Assembly: GCA_003996215.1 (NCBI GenBank)
Contig: QJPP01000448.1
Span: 186,001 to 250,000, forward strand
Origin: Jaltomata sinuosa
Taxonomy: Eukaryota; Streptophyta; Magnoliopsida; Solanales; Solanaceae
Direction: 5' to 3'
DNA length: 64,000 nt
Both the position numbers and the translations under genes were made by a program. The notes below the pieces were generated by a model. It had not been told where the DNA came from and did no database searches. It was given only the letters and a program-made list of their open reading frames with translations. Shown piece by piece: positions 24,857 to 36,170 of this stretch (the stretch's first letter is position 1; each line of letters opens with the position of its first letter).

Positions 24857-25397
24857 ATTTTATTTTTGAAGCTTTCTGATTTTATAGTGAATAGTTTCAA
24901 CGGTTGAATAATTTTGTTCATTTAATTTATGCAGATTATTATTTCTATTAATTTGTTCTGATTCTACGTTTTGTTGTCAAAGAAGTTGCTTTATTCTCAT
25001 CTCCTTGATTGTTTTTAATTCAAATATTTTTCAATGTTTTGAATGTCTTTTTTGAAATATATGAATTTCTATATGTTTATGCTTAAATATTGCACATCTC
25101 AATTTCTCTGTAATATATTTGAGGTGCATTTAATCATTGCCTTAGTTGAATAATTTTCGTCAATCTTAACACTTGAGTTTTTTCAATTAAGTGTTATGTA
25201 AAGTAAACCTAGAGTTCAAATGTATGAACATACAAGAATAGTTGCCTCGCACTAATTATTTCAATTAAGTGCCTTGTATAAGTACTACACTAATTTTTTT
25301 ATGCAAAAATTAATCTAAAAATTAATTAATTCTGTAATATGTTTACAATCAAGTATAATCCAAATGTGTCAACGATGAAAAAAATCTTGCTTCAAAC
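23989..25397. other. Intergenic DNA, no gene recognised
   Basis: It contains a 25-bp direct duplication around 24176-24222 ('gatactcttcttgtgacaa' twice) and an AT microsatellite. The 89-codon open frame at 24190-24459 partly encodes that duplication and shows no known domain. Confidence 0.45.
24806..24853. repeat. (AT)n microsatellite, about 24 units
   Basis: An uninterrupted TA/AT run of about 48 bases. It is likely to vary in length between individuals. Confidence 0.98.
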
Positions 25398-25862
25398 TAA
25401 GGGTGTCGATCGGACCGGGTTGATCCGAAATCGAACCGGTCCAACCCGATAAAAACTCAGCCGGACCCGGTCCTTAGTTAAAGAATTAGGCTGTTTTGGA
25501 TCGCTTATCATAATCGAAATCGACCGGTTCAATTTTTGAACCCATAATCTGAAACCGATTAAAATCGATAATGTCAGGTTGATTAACTGACCCAGTTCGA
25601 CTCAACTCGATCCAGCCTGGTCCATTTTTATAAAATAATAAATAAAAATAAAAATAAAAAATTACATTTTATTATTAAATTTTTTTAAAGAATATTTTTT
25701 TAATATAACCTCGCCGGGCCCAAACCGGTATAACCCAAAATTGAATGGGTCACTTTGAATTCTTTTGGGACCGAACCGGTTAAACCCGGATAGGACCAAT
25801 TCGGTAATCAACCTGATCGGTCCAATTTTGGCCAACCCGGCCCGAACCACTAAACACCTCTA
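25398..25862. mobile_element. hAT-like non-autonomous element with 8-bp target duplication
   Basis: It is flanked by 'cttcaaac' (25390-25397) and 'cttcaaat' (25863-25870), an 8-bp duplication with one mismatch. The ends 'taagggtgtcga' and 'taaacacctcta' are imperfect inverses. The body is rich in accgggttg- and aaccggt-type segments in both orientations and is clearly more GC-rich than its flanks. No transposase. Confidence 0.7.
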
Positions 25863-25870
25863 CTTCAAAT

Positions 25871-28800
25871 ACACAAATATTTTTGCATTTTTAATTTAGG
25901 CTATTTATTATTATGCCGCCATGATTACTTCTTTGCTTAAAATAAAAAGTGCATGTAATGTTTTGGTCTGATTGAATTTAGGTTTAGTTTTTGAAAAACA
26001 TATATAGCCTGATATTATGAATTTTTATGTCCAGATAACCTTTTAAATTTTTTTTTTATAACTTTACGTTTCAAAAATCATAATTTTCACTAATATTAAT
26101 TTTAGATATTAAAAAAGACTAAATTATAAATTTAATAAGGTATTATTACGAGTAAACAACCGAACGCATTAGTATAGGAGTTAATTATTTTCTCAAACAC
26201 TAGTTTTATAAATTATATTTTTATCACTAAAATTGATTCTTTTGATACATGGTCATGTATGTGTATTTGAGTATCATAATTTCACGTATTTGTGAATCTG
26301 AGTTTTATAATTTAATGTATTTGTGATTCAAAATTTTATGTATATTTTCATGTATTTTTGAATTTGAGTTTCGCAAGTTCACATATCTGTGTATCAGAGT
26401 TTCATAATTTCATGTAGCTGTGTATCTGAGTTTCATAATTTTATTTATATTTTCATGTATTTATGAATCTGAATTTCTCGACTGAACAATCATCGGAGCA
26501 AAGATCCGACAAAGGACATATCTTTATGCAATATCTTCGGTTATTTTGTTGTGACGCTCTATAAAGTCATTTTTTACGATAATAAAGTAACCCAATTTAT
26601 AAAAATATTCTGTCAAAGTCACTTTATTTTTTTACGATAACAAAATCACCTAATTATTATCTTTTGACACAAAAAATATAAGACACGTATTTAATATACT
26701 ATATTTTATTAAAATCTTATTTTTTAATAATAAAATTTATTTAATCCATTATTATTTTATCTTAAACACATTGTTTGAACCTTGAAATCTCTTTTTGTAG
26801 CACTCATATACTCTTGATCGTGAAATTGAATGACTATCAATTTAAAAGATGAATACTTTCAGTTATCAATCAAAAATAGCCTAAAGTTTAAGTCATTTTG
26901 TCAATCTAAAAATTACTAGTTGTTATGCCCTCAGAATCTCAGGGCAGACAAGAACCATATGAATACATGCTATACAATTAATCTATGGCATATACGAAGC
27001 TATAAAATAATAAGCGAACAGAATAACTAACATGAGCTGCATATACATATTGTAGAGTTATCTGAACAAAAGTTATACAACATGAAAATTGTACAATATC
27101 TAGAAAACTTTTAAAGAGTTTATAATATTGGACTGCTAAAAACTATTCAGGACAGGCCCCTATGTATCCAACTAGTAACATGTACATATAGTCAAAAGTA
27201 TTAGATATAAATTGGCTCTGAATAGAGATGGAGCTCACCAAGACACTAACTGAAGAAGGAAATAGATAATATGTACTAGTATGTAAAGCAGATAGAATAA
27301 CAGGTAAACAAGTGTGAAAGCTCATATGAGTCAGATATCAAAATGAAAGATTTATGAGCATACAAGTAATAGATGCACGAGATGAAACTTTAACTTATAC
27401 ACCAGTCCTATTAGCTTATCATACTACGTCTTATAAGTTATTTATTATACTATAACACCTGATCATTTGTTTAGGTAATGTCCTATGACTATTTCTAATA
27501 TAAATGATCATATGATGATGTACAAAAAATGATATGAGTTAACTGTAAGGCGTAAGTTGTCCAAATGCTTATTCTTATGATTCTATGCATATAATGGTAA
27601 TCACGCTCTAACATGGGTTATGCTCTCTGTGGACTTAATATGAGGGTCTTATTCGCAGGCCATGTGTGTCATATATTGACTCGAATCAGGAGAATCAGTG
27701 CATGATATTTCAATTTACTCTAAATATAAATGATGCTACGAGAACGGGTATGCCATAATATTCGGGCTCACAATAATGATTTGGTTTCAATCCTAAAAAT
27801 AAAATCACGTCGCGCTAGTGTGTCAAGTAAAATCTATGAATTTTCAATTCTAGAAATTTGGTGTTGAAATGATATATTTGGTGTTAGAAAGTGATCCACT
27901 TTATTGGTCACAATATCATGAACTCTTCACTTTCATTTCGTGATCCCATAAGGATAATATATAATATCAGATTCTCGAATGAAGATTATGACTCAAAATT
28001 ATTTTAACTTTATTATTTCTTCAAAAAATTTGACAGATTTTTCTCTGTAAATAGGCTTATCTAAAACCTGTCAACTAACCAGAATAGATACAATATGCTT
28101 CATAGAGCGTCACAACAAAATAATATTCAACAAATTTGAACGAGGATCTACTTGACCTTATACTCCGATAAAAATCGTAGAAAAAGACATAACTTACCTT
28201 TTACTCCTTTCATGTGATTATAAATTTTATTTGTACTTGTCAATATTACTTGATTTATATGTCATATATTCAGGCACCGGATACATGCTTATGATCCCAG
28301 AGTTTCGTGTGTTTTTCAAATTTGAGACAATAATCTCTTATTGTTGATATAATTGTTCTCAGCTCAAGTTGAATAACAGACAAACATAATTTCATTTGAA
28401 GTTGTTGAGTCATATATTCAATTCAAGGCAAAGCACTAATAGCTGACAGTGAAAGAATTCAAAATTTATCTTCTTACTCCATTCTACTTAAAATACTGAT
28501 TTTGTATATATGATAAATAACGATTAAGCAACAACATTTACAATGCAATTAAGATATCTAAGTTATATCATGAAATTAAATTTTATGAATCATTGGGTCA
28601 TTAAATATCAATGTTTGTTTTACGCTTCAGTTGGCTTATAATATGTCTCGCCAAGAAACATCAATAATTCGTCGTGATCAATTGTATGGGTGTAAAAACT
28701 CCCATCCTTGTTAAGACTAATCTCGATACTTGAAATCATGATTAGAGATGAAATTCCAATGTAAATAAGTAATCAGTAAAGGCTCGGTATAGACACCTAA

Positions 28801-29611
28801 CCATAGTAGACCCCGAAATTAAAAACTCATCATAAGAAAGACTCAACTACATCCACTCTAAACCACAGAATGCAATAACTTTAAGACCAGACTCTCCATT
28901 TTAGCCAAGGCATAAAACACGATGCTAATTAAACTGTCACTAATCAACTTGTGCTATTTTGCAGTCACGTGATAGTACTCAAGTGCAATCTAGGATAGGC
29001 TATTGATAGAATTTAGACTAATTTTTTCGTGCATTTATCCAAAAGATTTTGCCCTATAAATAAACACTTGCATGAGAGTAAAACTTATCTCATCTTCTTC
29101 ACTTGTAACAAGTTATCTCAAGCTCTAAATAGATAATTTCTCTCTTGCTTTTGATTCTCAGATCTTGATATTAACTAGTCATTTTTACGTTCAATCTTTC
29201 ATATAGTTTTTATTTGCTTTATTATTAGCTCCTAGCCGGGAAAAAAGGAAACGCGATCAGAACTAATTCACTTACTTTAACCCTAATTTTCAAACATTCA
29301 CTTAATTTGCATCCACATGATTTTTTCGACAAACATCAATGACATTATAAAAAAAAAAGCAGTGATGTCATGGGTACTATATCAGGGATGAATAAGCTAA
29401 GAAACGTTTAAAGTAACTCTTTTCTTCTATTTGGATGGATTAAATGTGTAGAGTCATAAGTTAAATAAGTTTTATTATTAGAAAATAAAATTTTGGTATG
29501 ATATGATATGATAATTATGATATTATTTAAAATAATATAATTTTTTTATAAAGGGCGAGTTCTTTTATGTCGTGTTAAATTCGCATCGTCTTATATTTTT
29601 GACTCAAAAAA
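25871..29611. other. Long gene-free stretch
   Basis: No coding region was recognised in 3.7 kb. The stretch around 26921-28130 has the look of an old LTR or similar repeat: it opens with 'gttatgccctcagaatctca' and runs through many low-complexity phrases, but no second copy or polyprotein is present. A pair of inverted 21-mers at 26540 and 28102 is reported as a finding. Confidence 0.4.
26250..26480. repeat. Degenerate short tandem repeat
   Basis: About five loose copies of a 40-60-bp phrase 'tgtatttgtgaatctgagtt' followed by 'tcataattt' follow each other. Substitutions are numerous, so this is an old array. Confidence 0.6.
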
Positions 29612-29877
29612 TACTTTTTCCGTCCCATGTTAGTTGACCACTTTTCTTTTTACGTACGCATGTTAAGAAATCATAAATGAAAAAGTAATTTTACTAATTC
29701 ACCACTTGAGAATGTTTTTTTAAACTTTACAAACAAGTGTAAACACTTTCAAAAAAAATAATAATTACAAGAGTAGTATGAAAAAAAATTAATTAATGAT
29801 TTCTTGATTTAAGGTGAACAATTAATATAAGACAACTATTTTAATAAGGTGATAACTAATATGGGACGGAGAGAGTA
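29612..29877. mobile_element. Stowaway-type MITE
   Basis: TA at 29612-29613 is followed by 'ctttttccgtcccatgttag', and the element ends 'ctaatatgggacggagagag' before TA at 29876-29877. It is about 262 bp. The termini are those of the element at 1992 with a different interior, so it is another subfamily. Confidence 0.88.
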
Positions 29878-29925
29878 ATAGTTGAGTGACTTTATTATCT
29901 TAAAAAGAATAGAATGACTTTGGTA

Positions 29926-30580
29926 GAGTCTTGAGCTAAAATTATCCCTCATCTATTAGAGTAGATTCATTTTGGTCCCTCAAATATAAACCTGAGCATA
30001 TTTAGTCCCTTAACTTTACTAAAGTGAAGCACTTTTGGTCTTCCTAACATAATAATGTTAAAAATTAACGGAAAGGATAATTTTTTAACGGTGTAAATTT
30101 GACAGTGTTATCTCTTTTTTTAATTGATATACATTTTCTTTCTTTCTTGTCTTCTTAATTTTTTAGGATTAATATAGTAGTAATTATTTATATTTGAAGA
30201 CAATACTTTAGAACGCAATAATCTGCCCACTCGAAAAAAATAACCATTTTCCTAATTGCAGTAACAAAATGGTCTTAAAGTCAGTGGCGTAGCTAGTAAT
30301 TTGGTGAAGGGTGTGCGAATTTCTTCTTCATTGTGTTTAAGAGCGTGCAAAATTAAATATATACTCATAATAGCTAACACTTAACTCTATGAGTTTGTAT
30401 TTTACAAGTCACGTGGGTGCCACATGGGTTTAACATCATTATTTTTAAACGGATTTTGTTAGGGAGATCAAAAGTGCTCCACTTTTGTAAAGTTAAGGGA
30501 CTAAATATGCTCAGAGTTATATTTAAAGGACCAAAATGAATCTACTCTAATAGTTAAGGGACAATTTTAGCCCCAAACTC
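29926..30580. mobile_element. Non-autonomous MULE with 10-bp target duplication
   Basis: 'gactttggta' occurs exactly at 29916-29925 and 30581-30590, directly outside the element. The terminal inverted repeats are about 150 bp: 'gctaaaattatccctcatct' against the inverse of 'agttaagggacaattttagc', with 'attagagtagattcatttt' conserved in both. The 655-bp element has no coding content. A segment at 30283-30345 ('ggcgtagctagtaatttgg') looks like part of a further, unrelated repeat. Confidence 0.92.
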
Positions 30581-30631
30581 GACTTTGGTACAATATATTA
30601 TAAGTTGAGTGACTTTATTATTCTAAAAATA

Positions 30632-30895
30632 ATAATTTTAATAATATATTTCCATAAATTGAATAACCATCCAAAAAAATTAACTTTAAATATCTCAATA
30701 TTTGAACCAAAATTAAAAAGTAATTTCAAATAATATATTTCATAAATTGAATGACCATCCAAAAAATTAACTCTCAATATCTCAATATTTAGATCAAAAT
30801 TAAAAAATAATTTTAATAATATATTTCATAAATTGAATGACCATCCAAAAAATTAACTCTCAATATCTCAATATTTGGACCAAAATCCAATTTCC
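30632..30895. repeat. Tandem repeat, about 87 bp x 3
   Basis: Three direct copies each contain 'aataatatatttcataaatt', 'gaatgaccatccaaaaaatt' and 'aactctcaatatctcaatat' with few differences, especially between copies two and three. The array lies about 550 bp upstream of the TCP start codon, so its length could affect promoter spacing. Confidence 0.9.
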
Positions 30896-31442
30896 TTTTT
30901 AACCCAAAATCCAGATTTTTGCAACAAAATCTCAAAATTAATTAAGTACTAGATATTCTTCCATTTAGTAGGTCCAGTTACGTGTCAAGATCTCAGGGCC
31001 CAATATTTCCCTATTGATTCTCAGCCGTAGATCATTTTCTTCCCTGTGGTTTTTTATAGGGTTAGGCAAGAGGGCCCCTTCCTCTATCTCCTTGTATGGA
31101 ACCCAGAGTACAAGTGGGGCTCCCTTCTCCCTAAGGTTTGTTATTCCCCCTCTCTATTTCCTTTTTACTCTTTTTTTTTTTTTTAATTTAATTAAATTTC
31201 TTTGTATGTCAAATGCTCCTTCTTCACTGTAGAAAACTATCAGTGGTCAACTATTAGAACCAACAACGACGATTTTCTTTCTGATTTTCCGTCATTCACT
31301 AGCACACCCTTTGTTTCTCTTCGTTTTTCACGCCTTCTGTAGGTTTAATTTTGTGGGGTTTTAAATTTTAATCCCCTTGTAACCATTTTTTTTTTTTTTG
31401 GATTTCAGCTATCTTTCTGGTTTTTCGAATTTTTCTGCAAAA

Positions 31443-32483
31443 ATGGCGAGTGTTGAGAACAACCAAAACAATGAACCGGAGGATGACGAGGTTAACGAGT
31501 CGAAGATTTTATCGGTTGATCCGTTGCTTGGTGATTCTCAGGAATACACCATTGTTGCACATGTAGGGGCGAACCCATCTCCGCCGCTGTCAACCGCTAT
31601 GGTGCCTTTATTAAAGGAAGAGCCGGTGGAAAGCGATATGCAATTGCAAAGGGTTGAAAAACAGCCGGTGAAAAGATCGTCAAAGGACAGGCACACAAAA
31701 GTGGAAGGCCGTGGTCGGAGAATCCGTATGCCAGCGGCTTGTGCTGCTAGAATCTTCCAATTAACAAGGGAGCTAGGGCATAAATCGGAAGGTGAGACTA
31801 TAAGGTGGCTTCTGGAACGCGCTGAGCCAGCAATTATTGCAGCTACTGGAACGGGTACGGTTCCGGCTATCGCGATATCGGTTAACGGGACGCTGAAGAT
31901 ACCGACGACTTCACCGGCGGCGAATAATAATTTCAATGAGGGTGAAAGCTCGACAAAGAAGAGGAAAAGGCCTGCAAACAGCGAGTTTTATGAAGTGCAT
32001 GAGGCTTCGACGAATTTTGCACCAGTGGCTCCAATTGCCCCACAAGGTCTTGTTCCTGTTTGGCCAGTGGGCTCTGGTAATGGGCTTGTACCCACCACTG
32101 CATTTACCGGTGGGACGGCTTTCTATATGCTGCCGCCAGGGACTAGTACACCTACAACTATTGCTGCTGGGCCTCAGTTGTGGGCCACACCAATATTCAA
32201 TGTACCTGCAAGGCCCATTACAAATTATGCATCTGGTATTGGTTATGCAGCTGCTGGGGTCCCTGTTGCTGCTAGTGAGGTTCAAGTGAGCAGCTCCTGT
32301 GTGGCAAAAAGTGATGGGAATGGGGACAAGTTAGGCACTGTTGTTTCAGCTATGGCTCCAAGTTCGACTTCCACACAGATGCTTAGGGATTTTTCATTGG
32401 AGATTTATAACAAGAGAGAGCTTCAGTTTATGGTTGCTTCTGGTTCAAGTGAAAATGATCAAACTTCCTCCTCTAAATCCTGA
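31443..32483 (+). CDS. Class I TCP transcription factor (TCP9/TCP19-like)
   Basis: This is a nuclear DNA-binding regulator of cell proliferation, leaf growth and ageing, recognising GTGGGNCCC-type sites as a dimer. The product is 346 residues from one exon, as usual for TCP genes. The TCP basic helix-loop-helix domain spans about residues 78-132: the basic part is [20 protein letters not shown], then [19 protein letters not shown], then the second helix [16 protein letters not shown]. The short basic region is that of class I (PCF) proteins. The N-terminus is acidic, and the C-terminal half is rich in Pro, Ala and Thr with a KKRKRP segment (about 176-181) that could aid nuclear import. The start is the ATG at 31443 (context aaaatggcg). 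The upstream frame extension lacks an ATG. TCP9 and TCP19 are the closest relatives I recall, and I cannot separate them. Confidence 0.94.
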   Translation: MASVENNQNNEPEDDEVNESKILSVDPLLGDSQEYTIVAHVGANPSPPLSTAMVPLLKEEPVESDMQLQRVEKQPVKRSSKDRHTKVEGRGRRIRMPAACAARIFQLTRELGHKSEGETIRWLLERAEPAIIAATGTGTVPAIAISVNGTLKIPTTSPAANNNFNEGESSTKKRKRPANSEFYEVHEASTNFAPVAPIAPQGLVPVWPVGSGNGLVPTTAFTGGTAFYMLPPGTSTPTTIAAGPQLWATPIFNVPARPITNYASGIGYAAAGVPVAASEVQVSSSCVAKSDGNGDKLGTVVSAMAPSSTSTQMLRDFSLEIYNKRELQFMVASGSSENDQTSSSKS

Positions 32484-34030
32484 TTACATTTTCACTAGTG
32501 GACAGAGAATTGGTTAGGGTTCCTTTTCTTTTTGTTATATTTCATGTCTCTTGGTAGTATAGTATCCAGTCTTCTGGATAAGCATCTAGCTGTAGTTTTT
32601 TTTTAAAAAGGAACTTTTTGATGTTCTTAATTAGGCTAAATTCGCAGCTGCTCTGTCTTAGCTTTAACATTTTGCTTGTAAATTTACTCATGCTTAAAAA
32701 AGCAAATGGGATTAGAATCTGGTTCCTCCTCTAGAAAGGAGGTTGCTTTGCTGTGATGACATGGGTTGGTTAATTTTGAATGTCAACTTGCTGCTTTGTT
32801 AGTTTTGGGGCACTCAATTTTATGCTTTTTAGTGCTCGTTAATGTGATTGTGATAAGCAAAATGGTTTTGGTTAAGGTTGGATTGGTTTTAAATCTTTTT
32901 TTTTTCCACTAAGCGTGGGACCCTTTTTTTGTGCATGTATTGTGTGTGTAAAAACACTTTAAAATCTGTTCTTCTTTTTTTCCGACTTTTAAATCCCTTT
33001 GTAGCAGTGCACTGTTTGGTGCTTGTCATGGGGCCATTTGCCCCGTGCACTTGGATTACATCAAAATTACACGTGAGTTTAGAGTAACGCACGTAGAAAG
33101 TAAGGCCCACTAAAAGATGAATTGGTGGTAAGTGGTCCCCAGCCAAAGAGGGGGTGGGTCAATGAATATTAGTCAATACACACCAGAATGTGGGGCCAGC
33201 TATCACCGTTGGCGGGACCATAATTTACGAAAATGACTATAGAGATTAGTGATAAGTGATTATTAAATTTTTAGTCTGGTTTATCTCGTGAAATTTCACA
33301 AGATGTATTATTATTGTTGTACTCTTGTTTATTTCGTAAGATTTTACTCAATATTTTGTTATTGTAATTTTGTTTATCTCATGAGCAAGCAAAGCTCAAA
33401 AGTTAAAACTATCCATTTACAAGGTCATGAGGTGTGATTTCTTGAAAGGCTTTATATATAGGTAATTTCTTTAGAAATTTATATAGGCTTTTATTTACAT
33501 ACTTTGATTACAAATTTTTCTACTTAAATATCTAAATACATGATTAAAAAAAAATTATCAATCACTTTTGGTTCAAGATTTTTTAGAAAGTTTTTATGTG
33601 TGATCTTCAATGTCTATTACGTAAATAAGTTAATCACTTAAAATATGTTATCTTCTTTAGTTATATAAATTAGTCTCAATTATCCATAAAACTTGTTAAT
33701 CACGTATAATTAAAACAAATAACATATTTTATGTAACAAATATTTGAGATCACATGCAAAAAAAATTCTAAAATTTAAATTATTATGTATTAAATTCTCA
33801 ATTATAAAAAATCATACATGTATAAGTGAAATTTGATTTAAGCTTTTGTTTTGTTGATAAATAAGAATGGATAGAGAGTATAGGTGTGGGGCTCATATTT
33901 AGGTCATGTGAATGGGAGAGGGGGCCACTTCTAGGAGAATGGGCCCCAGCACAGTATTCGAGGCGGCCGCGTGGTGGTCCACTAGCTACGACTACTACTA
34001 ACATAACATTACCTTTCAGGTTTGTCTTTA
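32484..34030. other. TCP 3' flank and intergenic DNA
   Basis: The first few hundred bases are T-rich and presumably the TCP 3' untranslated region. No second gene is visible. A GC-richer block at 33880-34015 includes 'gaggcggccgcgtgg' and has no recognised function. Confidence 0.5.
32915..32923. promoter_or_regulatory. Candidate TCP binding site GTGGGACCC
   Basis: The 9-mer is an exact match to the class I TCP consensus GTGGGNCCC. It lies about 430 bp after the stop codon of a TCP gene. Function is inferred from sequence only, and a single 9-mer can occur by chance. Confidence 0.35.
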
Positions 34031-34762
34031 GGGAGAGTGGCTCCGCTCCATTAATTTTTGCTCAAATAATCATCAATACAATTTTAGATGGTTGCTATGT
34101 GGCCTTAAATATTTTAATGGTTAGAATCTATTTCAAATTTATTCTTTACAATAATTATTTTAAGTAGCAAATAAAAGCACATAATATTTTACTTTTTTCT
34201 TTTATTCAATTAATAATATTTGTTCATTCCCCTACAACTTAGTATAATAATTATTTATATGTCAAATGATATTGTGACAAAAATAAATAAGCGTATGGTG
34301 AAAATCAAATACAAAAGAAGAATTAAAATTAATCTCACAATTTTAAATAATAATAATTTTTTTAGATCTAGAAAGCGAAAATAATTGAGTAAACTAATAT
34401 GCAGTAGAAAAATATATCAAAATTAATATGATTTTTGTTTAGTTGAAGATTTAAATTATAAAATATTTATTCATTTTAACGCGATCTGAGAAAATAAATA
34501 TCACATCTAACAAAAAGTTGAGTGATAAAAATATACTAAAATAGAAAAAAAAAGTTATAAACTCTTCGCTTGTACTGTTTAAATTTTTTTTAAAAACCTT
34601 TTTTTTCTTTTAAGTCTTACCAATAATAGAGATTTAATTAATATTATAGAGAAAATATTCAAGACAAATCTTAACCATTAAAATATTTAACATTACATGG
34701 CAGCCATCTAAAGCTACATTGATGATTACTTGAGCAAAAGTTAATGGAACGGAGCTACTCCC
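34031..34762. mobile_element. Foldback element with about 125-bp inverted arms
   Basis: The left arm begins 'gggagagtggctccgctcca' and the right arm ends with the inverse 'ggaacggagctactccc'. Complementarity extends through 'ttgctcaaataatcatcaat' against 'attgatgattacttgagcaa', and 'atattttaatggttagaat' against 'cttaaccattaaaatat'. The interior is AT-rich and non-coding. 'gtctt' follows both outer borders closely, but a full 9-bp duplication is not clear. Confidence 0.75.
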
Positions 34763-35006
34763 GTCTTGAGCTCTACTGGTGGGGTCCTTTCTTGACGTGG
34801 GGACGACTGACCAGGTTGGCACTTACTGACACGTGTTCTGCTCTTAGTTGTCATATAGGGACCATAATTCCTGTAAAGATGACACGTGGCATATGCTCTC
34901 CTGGCTTTGATGTTTGCGTGGAAGCTGAGACGATAGGTATTGTGTTTTTATGGCTATGAGAACTTTTCATTATTTTTTGAAAAATTATTTTATTTTATTC
35001 ATAAAA

Positions 35007-35227
35007 TGGTGTTTGGTCATAAAAAATTTAAATATAATTTGAAAAAGTAAAAATAGTTAAAAGGTTATTTTTACTTTTTTCTATCTTATTAGTTTATTTT
35101 TAAATTATTTTAAATACATTAAATTTTAAAAGTTTTTTCAAAAAAATATGACCAAATACAACTCTAACTCTAATTTCAATTATTTTAAATAAAGTAAAAA
35201 AAAATTAATTTTCATGACCAAACGCCA
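35007..35227. mobile_element. Small MITE with tggygtttggtcat ends
   Basis: The left end 'tggtgtttggtcataaaa' and right end 'ttttcatgaccaaacgcca' are inverted copies with one or two mismatches. About 220 bp of AT-rich, partly self-complementary sequence lies between. This terminus type is frequent in plant hAT-like MITEs. Confidence 0.6.
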
Positions 35228-35588
35228 ACTAAATCTCGAAGGATATCATCTTTAACTCCCTACAGCCCTTTTTCTTCGTCACATTTATTACTGTACTATA
35301 TATCCGTTTCATTTACTCTCTTCTAGTCTTCTTTCTTAACTTTTGTAGAGTTTTAAATTTAAATTATGGACTAGAAAGAGAAAAGTGACCTAAATGATAT
35401 GCGGGAGAAAAGGCTGGATAAAAATTATATATAATGCATTAATTTAGTATGGTTTAAAAAATTTATCAATGGATCAAGCGTAATGAAAAATCTTACTAGA
35501 AAAATTCAATTGGGACTAAATATTAATTAAAAAAAGAAAGAATACAACACGTATTTTTCTCTTCATGATAAAAACATTACTTGATAGT

Positions 35589-36170
35589 TTAAAGACGACA
35601 CATTTCAATCTTGTATCTTAACTTCTCAAATGTTGATGCTGACAATGCTTTCATAAATAAATCTGCAAGATTATCTCCTGAACGAATTTATTGAACATCT
35701 ATCTCACCATTTTACTGAAGATCATGTGTGAAAAAAAACTTCGAAAAATATGTTTTGTTCGATCGACCTTTAATGTATCTTCCTTACAGTTGAGCTATGC
35801 AAAAGATATTATCTTCATATAATATTATTGGATCTTCGTTTCCAAAGAAAGACCATATAATTGGAAAAAATATGTTGAGTTATTAATCTCAACAATGCAT
35901 ATTCTCAGCTAGCTTCATGAATGACTATTATTTCTGCATGACTTGAAGATATGATAACTAAAACTTATTTTATTAAACGTCCTAATATCTATTTTTAATC
36001 AATAAATGAGTCTATTTCCTCCCACTAATGTTGGCATCACCAACATATATGCCACAATCTTCTTTGAGACCCATCTTGTGTGTTTAGTTTGAGCAATTGA
36101 AATATAGATTGTGCATTCAAATATTTGACTCTTGATCCTTTTATAAGTTTCAGATCAGTTGTGGGGATCT
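35589..36170 (-). pseudogene. Ty1/copia retrotransposon RNase H relic
   Basis: On the minus strand a frame interrupted by three stops carries the end of a copia polyprotein: LYEDNIFCIAQL, then FFFTHDLQ, then GDNLADLFMKALSASTFEKL, closing with YKIEMCRL and a stop at 35589-35591. YEDN and the NLADLFTK-like block are the classic end of the copia RNase H domain. Upstream, in other frames, parts of the preceding RNase H region (near 35930-36080) are still recognisable. No LTR was found next to it, so this is an old, truncated fragment. Confidence 0.8.

Noticed and set aside
31538..31936. Long open frames opposite and overlapping the TCP gene (also 31911-32285 and 31936-32289)
   Set aside because: They are shadow frames of the GC-richer TCP coding sequence, with no domains.
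33960..33975. NotI-like site gcggccgc as a sign of cloning-vector contamination
   Set aside because: The flanks on both sides are ordinary plant genomic sequence, and there is no linker, promoter or vector sequence.
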